Part shown: one piece after another, positions 59,001 through 64,000 of the stretch
Layout of the letters: each line of letters starts with the position of its first letter
Numbering within the stretch: position 1 is the stretch's first letter
From: Chryseobacterium glaciei
GTDB taxonomy: Bacteria; Bacteroidota; Bacteroidia; Flavobacteriales; Weeksellaceae
Direction: 5' to 3'
DNA: 64,000 nt
Assembly: GCF_001648155.1 (NCBI RefSeq)
Contig: NZ_CP015199.1
Location: 2,552,501 to 2,616,500, forward strand
The notes under the pieces: generated by a model
Database searches by the model: none
What the model was told of the DNA's origin: nothing
The model's input: the letters and a program-made list of their open reading frames with translations, nothing else
Position numbers and translations under genes: made by a program

Positions 59001-61122
59001 AGCTAAATTTTTAGATATAGAACTTATCCGTGGAGATGCGGCTACAGAAGTTTCTCACTTTGTACAGGAGTTTCAGAATATCTATGGAACACAACGTTTG
59101 GTAGAGTTACTTAAAGGATTGGGGAAATCTAAATTATACGCCAATTATATCTACAACTACAGCGATGAGAGTATGACGAAGCAAAAGTTGTTCTCGTTTC
59201 TTTTATCTAATTGTCATCCTTTAGAAAGTGATACGCAGGAAGCGTTCAATGAAATGATGAAGAAGGAAAAGATTGCAGAGCTTCGTTTGATAGAGGCTGC
59301 GGTCTATGCACCGCAATGGCAAAAGTTCATCAGCAGTTATTTAGGTTGGAAAGGTTTGGATTCTGCGATTTGGTGGATGCATTCCCATACCAAAACCAGC
59401 AGCTATGAGGCACAAAATTCCGAATTGGAAAGTGAAGTTGCAAAATATTCATCTGTAGATGTTCAGGAATTTAAGGATGGAGCAGTAGATAAAGAATGGT
59501 TTACAAAAGCATATAAAGAATTAGGGAAGGTCCGTTGGGAAATGCTTTATGAGTCTGCAAAATATATTTCTGACGGAAATGGGCACAGGCGAGCAAGACT
59601 CTATTCTGATACGCTTACTGGCGATTTAAAAATAAAAGAAGTAACAGCAAAAGTTAAAGACAAACGCGATCAGGATTATCTTCGTGTGTATGGATTGGTA
59701 CCATTGAGTAAAACGAATCCTGCAAAAGATGTATTGAGCCGTTATGAATATATACAGCAATTTAAAAAAGAAAGCAAAGAGTTTGGTTCAATGAAACAAG
59801 CCAGTGAAGCTTTGGCTATTCGGGTGGCGTTAGAAAATTTAGCAAGAAATGCAGGATATCCGGACCCGATAAGATTGACTTGGGCTATGGAAACCCAGCA
59901 AATTCAAAGTCTTTTATCTAAAGAAACACAAGTTACCATTGATGGCGTTACTGTAGGTTTAATCATTGAAGACGATGGAAAAGCTGAAATTGTAGTATTC
60001 AGAGATGATAAGCAATTGAAATCTATTCCGCCAAAGATTAAAAAAGATAAAGCCATTGTTGAATTGGGGAATAACCGAAAGATCATGCGTGAGCAATGGA
60101 ACCGTTCCAGAAAAGGATTGGAGGAAGCCATGATAAGAGGTGATGAGTTCTTTTTTGCTGAAATTAAAAATCTTTTTGATCATCCGGTAATCAAGAAACA
60201 TTTAGAGAAACTGTTATTTATTTCCAACGATAACACAATCGGATTCTTTAATAATGGTAGTTTGACTAATGCACAAGGCGAAATTCAGGAATTAAAAGAA
60301 GATGCAACCTTGCGTATTGCTCATTGTGTAGACTTGCATGAGCAGTCAGTTTGGAGTGATTATCAACATTATTGTTTTACAGAAAAATTAATACAGCCGT
60401 TTAAGCAAATCTTTAGAGAATTATATATACCAACACCGGATGAGCTGCAGGAAAAATCTGTATCTCGTCGTTATGCGGGACATCAGGTTCAGCCGAAGCA
60501 GGCATTAGCATTGCTAAAAACAAGAGGCTGGAAAGTAGACTATGAAGAAGGTTTACAAAAAGTATATCATAAAGAAGGTTTCCAGGTGAAGCTCTATGCA
60601 ATGGCCAATTGGTTCTCGCCTGCTGAGGTAGAAAGTCCAACCTTGGAAACAATAGAATTTCATTCATTAAAAGACCATAAGAATATTCCTTTTGAAGATA
60701 TTAATCCGAGATTATTTTCAGAAGTAATGCGGGATATAGATTTAGTAGTATCGGTAGCGCATGTAGGAGATGTAGATCCTGAAGCCAGCCATTCTTCTAT
60801 TGAAATGCGAGCTGTCTTGATGAAAGAAACGGCCAGATTATTCAAGTTAGACAATGTAAGCATTGAAGGCTCACATGTTTTAGTTAAAGGTCAAATGGCA
60901 GAATATAGTGTGCATTTAGGAAGTGCTGTTGTTCATCAGGTTCCGGGTAAATATTTATCTATCCTTCCTGTTCATTCTCAGCAAAGAGGCAGATTGTTTT
61001 TACCTTTTGCCGATGATGACCCAAAATCTGCTGAGGTGATGTCTAAAGTATTATTATTAGCTAAGGATAATGAAATACAGGATCCAACGATACTTTCACA
61101 AATAAAAAGAGAGTATGTTTAG
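56083..61122 (+). CDS. Giant DUF4132-family protein (YehI/MolR-like)
   Basis: A 1679-residue soluble protein, the largest complete gene in the window. It is helical with HEAT-like repeats over about the first 600 residues. The DUF4132 core lies around residues 1240-1400 (ALENLARNAGYPDPIRLTWA, then RNIMREQWN-like GNNRKIMREQWNRSRKGLEE). A C-terminal domain from about 1460 (YAGHQVQPKQALALLKTRGW, ANWFSPAEVESPTLETIEFH, VSVAHVGDVDPEASHSSIEM) matches the C-terminal domain of DUF4132 proteins such as E. coli YehI. The function is unknown; relatives occur near MoxR AAA+ and VWA genes. No such partners here, only the 144-aa gene. Cytoplasmic. Confidence 0.88.
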   Translation: MEITEKLKSKKVVNYYRNLRKELKEQIETGQQSELLSKLNLTKEVAELGLLIVGKTNYYEALTLGSKRAEEIKELVKSDIWEDKEYYKLLVYFFGDNADLVKHAWSRMPYKMYQTGYYRRSFRAPNNHKFTILNQLNLIGNLLQLASTYSYGDGEQNYNLTLEEQIMYDHAISNNSHQFYIWSAAIDTGNNGIYELIEDIIFNKHTEGKVSRNIIKALLNSEQQRCWELVEKLLLASQRQEGLRQTVLEALDETSVGALQYMTNVIVEHKLTRFSSVVRSVDTWTGLGWDGEKESVVRGIVSLAHTYFNDPEQIPIAIKSKNNNEVYMALWVQAVWDVEKTIPYLHQLFDKGNAEKKCLAIKFAGETQDPYIQMPLYYKAILEGDVQVLAFAGEPLSDLLSANKESKFFINNPDYPDLFEKLHELTKKIDSKEKKFEGKIFSWLNATFNKSNLYASMFYLVGEDRDKLAIVLSYFDQFELSLRELLTRNILGDLYCYSYSYNAQKKKKAVTPFQKEFAFKILKDRGESLVASGMNVLQQDPLNKEEVMTFFDLFKRKSGTLRQKLVELIVAQTDEAATLLVAELMIKGDIEQRTASLDIMLQFQKSKRVPFQITEWTQQYAEKSKVSEREQILLNQLNPSEDKEVLCEENGFGFYDPSIISKYELPKVEADSVYLQATKKDKYGFTQSLDHIKGELKKLSNLFLQHKDHEYEVEDWNGSAMKVLMGNSFRQIKNNIGGFTPQQIAENYPLHEIWEQWYQDSGLQPQDLFLLTFIDNCDRKVFREFLEGYVFYHKDIITNPMKGGYYWENPISRILESLQSKYVFEERTNFLIDACSILFANLPDDIINYKGKDDKDYYYTFRGNGWQKLGFFDVFLRSIPLQNLTDEQHTKQWNLYRWMQYNGLQENIKISVPPFHAFCKAYQLGIITKGELYEGIFMGESIIRDLTTTKFYHHSEKYLEKYPFLKPIIDEIQAKFLDIELIRGDAATEVSHFVQEFQNIYGTQRLVELLKGLGKSKLYANYIYNYSDESMTKQKLFSFLLSNCHPLESDTQEAFNEMMKKEKIAELRLIEAAVYAPQWQKFISSYLGWKGLDSAIWWMHSHTKTSSYEAQNSELESEVAKYSSVDVQEFKDGAVDKEWFTKAYKELGKVRWEMLYESAKYISDGNGHRRARLYSDTLTGDLKIKEVTAKVKDKRDQDYLRVYGLVPLSKTNPAKDVLSRYEYIQQFKKESKEFGSMKQASEALAIRVALENLARNAGYPDPIRLTWAMETQQIQSLLSKETQVTIDGVTVGLIIEDDGKAEIVVFRDDKQLKSIPPKIKKDKAIVELGNNRKIMREQWNRSRKGLEEAMIRGDEFFFAEIKNLFDHPVIKKHLEKLLFISNDNTIGFFNNGSLTNAQGEIQELKEDATLRIAHCVDLHEQSVWSDYQHYCFTEKLIQPFKQIFRELYIPTPDELQEKSVSRRYAGHQVQPKQALALLKTRGWKVDYEEGLQKVYHKEGFQVKLYAMANWFSPAEVESPTLETIEFHSLKDHKNIPFEDINPRLFSEVMRDIDLVVSVAHVGDVDPEASHSSIEMRAVLMKETARLFKLDNVSIEGSHVLVKGQMAEYSVHLGSAVVHQVPGKYLSILPVHSQQRGRLFLPFADDDPKSAEVMSKVLLLAKDNEIQDPTILSQIKREYV

Positions 61123-61150
61123 GATATAATCTTTTCTAAAATATAGATTC

Positions 61151-61184
61151 AAAAAAAGTACACTCTTGAAGTGTGCTTTTTTTG
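61151..61184 (+). terminator. Terminator after the DUF4132 gene
   Basis: Stem AAAAAAAGTACAC / GTGTGCTTTTTTT with one G-U pair and a T-run. Confidence 0.85.
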
Positions 61185-61211
61185 TACTATTATTATGTTT
61201 TTTGTGGGAAT

Positions 61212-61238
61212 AAAAAAAGCATCCTTTTTCAGATGCTT
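61212..61238 (-). terminator. Terminator after the DUF3276 gene
   Basis: AAGCATC / GATGCTT on the minus strand with a run of seven Ts after. Just downstream of the DUF3276 stop. Confidence 0.8.
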
Positions 61239-61262
61239 GTGTTTTTAAGATATTGTTTTGGC

Positions 61263-61598
61263 TTAAACTTCTTCGTCAGAATCTATTGTGTAAGATTTGC
61301 TTTTGAAGTCCTTGTCATGCTTTTCTGATATTACATCCTCACCTTTTTCGTTAATGATGAAATCTGTGGATTCATTAAACATCTCCTGAAAACTTTTAAA
61401 ATCCTCTTTGTAAAGATAAATTTTGTGTTTCTCGAATGTAGCCTCTCCATTCTCTCCGAAGTTCTTTTTGCTTTCGGTAATCGTAAGATAATAATCTCCT
61501 GCTTTCGTCTCGCGCACATCAAAGAAATAAGTTCTTCTTCCTGCTTTTAACACCTTCGTGAAAATTTCATTTTCATGGCGTTCCTTGTATTCACTCAT
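61263..61598 (-). CDS. DUF3276-family protein (PUR-alpha-like nucleic-acid binding)
   Basis: A 111-residue protein with a PUR-type fold, found widely in Bacteroidetes and Borrelia. The opening MSEYKERHENEIFTKVLKAG, then RRTYFFDVRETKAGDYYLTI and TESKKNFGENGEATFEKHKI, follow the family closely. PUR domains bind single-stranded DNA or RNA. The acidic tail (TIDSDEEV) is typical. Monocistronic, with a good promoter and terminator. Function in vivo unknown. Confidence 0.92.
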   Translation of the reverse strand: MSEYKERHENEIFTKVLKAGRRTYFFDVRETKAGDYYLTITESKKNFGENGEATFEKHKIYLYKEDFKSFQEMFNESTDFIINEKGEDVISEKHDKDFKSKSYTIDSDEEV

Positions 61599-61627
61599 TG
61601 TTAGATATTTTTTAATCTTGTTAAGAA

Positions 61628-61657
61628 CAAATATAAAAGTTTTCTTTTAATCACAAA
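61628..61657 (-). promoter_or_regulatory. Promoter of the DUF3276 gene
   Basis: TATATTTG (61635-61628) with TTTG (61657-61654), 18-bp spacer; both exact. Confidence 0.75.
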
Positions 61658-61697
61658 ATTTTTTTTATGATTTATTTAACAATTCCGAACGAAATGG

Positions 61698-63359
61698 CTA
61701 AGCGGTTAAAGAATTGGTAATTTCGGTAAGATTAATAATTTTATCTGCTCTCTGAGCGCTAGACTCTCTGTGTGTGATAATTATGGATGTCGCGTTATGA
61801 ATTTTTGTTTCTATATTTTCCAATATATTCTGCTCGGTTTCAGTGTCTAAAGCAGACAGTGAATCATCGAAAATTATGACATTTGGATCTTTAATTAAGG
61901 CTCTGGCAATGCAAATTCTCTGTTTCTGGCCTCCCGAAAGCATTACGCCACGCTCACCAACAAGTGTTTTATATTGATCTTTGAAGTTGATGATGTTTTT
62001 ATCAACGTCTGCGATCTTAGCATATTCAACCACTTTATCGTGGGAAGGATTGTCTATTGCAAACCCAATATTAGTCTCGATAGAATCTGAGAACAAGTAA
62101 CTTTCCTGCGGAATATAACCTATAAAATTTCTGTAATTATCGAGGTTATGCTCTTTAAGGTTTTTACCATCAATTAAAATTTCACCTTTTGTAGGATCAA
62201 TTAATCGGCAAAGTAGCAAGGCAATTGTAGATTTCCCACTTCCTGTCTTCCCCATTATGGCAAGAGATTGTCCGGCATCTATTTTAAAACTTAAATTATC
62301 TAAAGCTTTAATTCCTGTATTTGGATAAACATAAGAAACATTTCTGAACTCAATATCTCCTTTAATAGGATTGTTATCGAAGTTTGTATTGATAACTTCT
62401 GATTTTTTATCTAAAAATTCGTTGATTCTCTGCATGGAAGCTTCCGCTCTTTGGTTCACCGAAGTCACCCAGCCGACCATTGAGAAAGGAAATATCAACG
62501 TGTTGATATACATGAAAAAATCAGCGATTTTACCGATACTTAATTGTCCGTCAATATATTTCTGTCCGCCAATTAAAATAATGGCAACATTCAATAATCC
62601 GATTACGAATAAAATAATGGTAAAGAAATATGCTTCAGTTTTAGCTAAATCTAAAGCTTTGTCTTGATAATCAGTAACTTTTACACTATAATTTTTCTTG
62701 ATGTAATTTTCTTTCGCAAAAAACTTCACCACACGAATTCCAGAGAAACTATCCTGAACAAAAGTTGAGATCGCAGACTGACTTTTCTGCATGATCTTCG
62801 ACTTTTTATTAATAATTGAGCTTACCTTGAAAATAGCAAATGATAAAATTGGAAGAGGCAGCAATGTCCATAAAGTCATTGATACATCTGTTTTCAGCAT
62901 ATAAATACTTGTGATAATTAATAATATAATTAAGTTCACAACGTACATCACGCCGGGACCCAAATACATTCTTACGGCTACAACGTCTTCACTTAAACGG
63001 TTCATTAAATCTCCGATAGTCGTTTGTTTGTAATCCGTTAAAGATAATTCCTGATAATGTCTGTAGATTTTATTTTTCAGCTCATATTCAATTCTTCTTG
63101 ATGCAACAATAATAGTTTGTCTCATCATAAAGGTGAAAAATCCGGTAAGAAGCGAGCATCCGACAATAATGGCAACATAAATTAATATCTGCTTATTGAA
63201 ACCGAAATTTCCGTTTTTTGTAAGTTCATCCACCGATTTTCCTACAAACTGTACTTTGTATATGTTGAAAAAATTACTGGTGATGATAAACAGTGACCCC
63301 CAAAACAATAATATTTTATGTTTCCAAAAATAAGGGTTTAGAGTTTTTAAAGCTTTCAT
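61698..63359 (-). CDS. ABC transporter, permease-ATPase fusion (MsbA-like)
   Basis: A half-transporter of 553 residues from the ATG at 63359 (MKALKTLNPYFWKHKILLFW); an ATG four codons upstream is too close to the -7 box. Six TM helices in the first ~320 residues, then the ATPase: Walker A IMGKTGSGKSTIALLLCRL near residue 369, Q-loop YIPQESYLFSDSIE, signature VMLSGGQKQRICIARALIK near 472, Walker B NVIIFDDSLSALD. Works as a homodimer or heterodimer exporting lipids, peptides or drugs. No partner gene in the window, so homodimer likely. Confidence 0.93.
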   Translation of the reverse strand: MKALKTLNPYFWKHKILLFWGSLFIITSNFFNIYKVQFVGKSVDELTKNGNFGFNKQILIYVAIIVGCSLLTGFFTFMMRQTIIVASRRIEYELKNKIYRHYQELSLTDYKQTTIGDLMNRLSEDVVAVRMYLGPGVMYVVNLIILLIITSIYMLKTDVSMTLWTLLPLPILSFAIFKVSSIINKKSKIMQKSQSAISTFVQDSFSGIRVVKFFAKENYIKKNYSVKVTDYQDKALDLAKTEAYFFTIILFVIGLLNVAIILIGGQKYIDGQLSIGKIADFFMYINTLIFPFSMVGWVTSVNQRAEASMQRINEFLDKKSEVINTNFDNNPIKGDIEFRNVSYVYPNTGIKALDNLSFKIDAGQSLAIMGKTGSGKSTIALLLCRLIDPTKGEILIDGKNLKEHNLDNYRNFIGYIPQESYLFSDSIETNIGFAIDNPSHDKVVEYAKIADVDKNIINFKDQYKTLVGERGVMLSGGQKQRICIARALIKDPNVIIFDDSLSALDTETEQNILENIETKIHNATSIIITHRESSAQRADKIINLTEITNSLTA

Positions 63360-63376
63360 AAAGTTTTGCAAAATTA

Positions 63377-63384
63377 CAAAAATA
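63377..63384 (-). promoter_or_regulatory. -7 box of the ABC transporter gene
   Basis: TATTTTTG on the minus strand, about 18 nt before the ATG at 63359; it argues against the start at 63371. No -33 box. Confidence 0.5.
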
Positions 63385-63420
63385 GAAGCAGACTACGAAT
63401 TTCATAAATTTTAAATTTCG

Positions 63421-63428
63421 TATCTTTG
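63421..63428 (+). promoter_or_regulatory. -7 box of nusB
   Basis: TATCTTTG fits TAnnTTTG, 21 nt before the ATG at 63450. No -33 box. Confidence 0.5.
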
Positions 63429-63449
63429 CAGCCATAAAAAGCTCTTTGA

Positions 63450-64000
63450 ATGTTAGGACGACGACAAATCCGTGAAAAAGTAGTAGAAAGTGTGTATTCT
63501 TACTACCAAAATCCAATAAAATTTGATGTTTTAGAGAAAAACATGTTCTCTGGAATAGAAAAAATCTATTATCTGTATATCTATGAACTAAACTTTTTAG
63601 TGGCGTTGAAAGATCTTGCAGAACATCAGATCGAAATCGGTAAGAATAAATACATCAAAACCGATGCTAATACCAATCCTAATCAAAAATTCATCAGCAA
63701 CCAAGTATTAATTAAGATTGAAGAAAATCCTGAGAGATTATTTTTTACTGGTCAGCACAAACAATTGAAGTGGGATCTTCATGATGATTTATTGGTAAGA
63801 ACTTTCCAAAGGATTACTGCAGGAAAGCGTTATCAGGATTTCATGAAAGAAGATGGGTATTCTTTTGAGGAAGATCAAAAATTTATTGGAAAATTATTTT
63901 TAAGATACATCGCTGAAAATGAAGATTTTCATGAATATCTTGGGGATAAAGAATTAACTTGGTATGATGACATTCATATTGCTAATTCAATGGTTCAAAA
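63450..64000 (+). CDS. nusB: Transcription antitermination factor NusB (partial, right edge)
   Basis: The frame opens at 63450 with MLGRRQIREKVVESVYSYYQ, the NusB N-terminus, and runs off the right edge after 183 residues. Bacteroidetes NusB carries an insertion between the first helices and the core, which the stretch KFDVLEKNMFSGIEKIYYLY and ELNFLVALKDLAEHQIEI fits. NusB with NusE assembles antitermination complexes on rRNA operons. It diverges from the ABC transporter gene. The C-terminal core lies outside the window. Confidence 0.9.
   Translation, partial: MLGRRQIREKVVESVYSYYQNPIKFDVLEKNMFSGIEKIYYLYIYELNFLVALKDLAEHQIEIGKNKYIKTDANTNPNQKFISNQVLIKIEENPERLFFTGQHKQLKWDLHDDLLVRTFQRITAGKRYQDFMKEDGYSFEEDQKFIGKLFLRYIAENEDFHEYLGDKELTWYDDIHIANSMVQ

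Noticed and set aside
55160..61260. Prophage or integrative element with attachment repeats
   Set aside because: No integrase, no phage genes and no copy of the tRNA 3' end at the far side.
61680..61720. tRNA-like phrase tggctaagcggttaaag
   Set aside because: Only a partial D-arm look; no anticodon arm or T-arm and it overlaps the end of the ABC gene.

Overview
The window looks like a chromosomal segment of a Flavobacteriia bacterium close to Chryseobacterium (Weeksellaceae). The evidence is low GC, the Bacteroidetes promoter form (TTTG, about 18-22 bp, TAnnTTTG) ahead of many genes, absence of Shine-Dalgarno-like leaders, an IgGFc-binding-type giant surface protein, an exbB-exbD-exbD-tonB cluster, a bacillithiol gene (bshB1), and proteins most like Chryseobacterium hypotheticals. 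Genus is inferred from recalled protein likeness, not from a search.

Layout. 1-3287: start of a large repeat-containing surface protein, running off the left edge. 3.4-7.8 kb: core genes tsf, a secreted DUF6759-type protein, accA and gltX. 7.9-18.5 kb: a surface-polysaccharide or lipooligosaccharide locus. A cupin and three glycosyltransferases read rightward and meet a leftward run of rocD, four more glycosyltransferase-like genes of three types, a polysaccharide deacetylase and a further GT4; the two innermost GT4 genes are paralogs converging on a shared terminator made partly of their own last codons. 18.5-28.7 kb: a frameshifted small gene, accC-accB, rpmF-DUF177, pdxA divergent from ribE, an orphan histidine kinase, a tRNA methyltransferase, a 117-bp palindrome, ftsE, rpmH and an NrnA-type DHH phosphoesterase. 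28.7-38.8 kb: patatin, two lipoproteins, an alpha/beta hydrolase, an orphan exbD, dsbD, a double-thioredoxin-fold protein, an ECF sigma factor overlapping tilS, and an OmpA-like lipoprotein. 39-48 kb: O-methyltransferase, NlpC/P60 protein, waaA (Kdo transferase), another glycosyltransferase pair, an acyltransferase, a lipocalin-like lipoprotein and leuS. 48.4-54.3 kb: a TonB energy module with a PstS-like lipoprotein and a TPR protein. 54.4-55.2 kb: bshB1 and tRNA-His. 55.3-61.2 kb: an apparent accessory insert holding a dispersed structured element, a 144-aa unknown protein and a 1679-aa DUF4132-family protein. 61.2-64 kb: a PUR-domain DUF3276 protein, an ABC exporter and the start of nusB.

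How it fits together. Much of the window serves the cell envelope: lipooligosaccharide core (waaA, glycosyltransferases, deacetylase, acyltransferase), TonB energy transduction, oxidative folding (dsbD, thioredoxin fusion), and fatty-acid synthesis (accA, accB, accC). The best candidate for an uncharacterised system is the two-gene DUF4132 cassette directly after tRNA-His. DUF4132 proteins (E. coli YehI/MolR type) are known in neighbourhoods with MoxR ATPases and VWA proteins, but neither partner is visible here.
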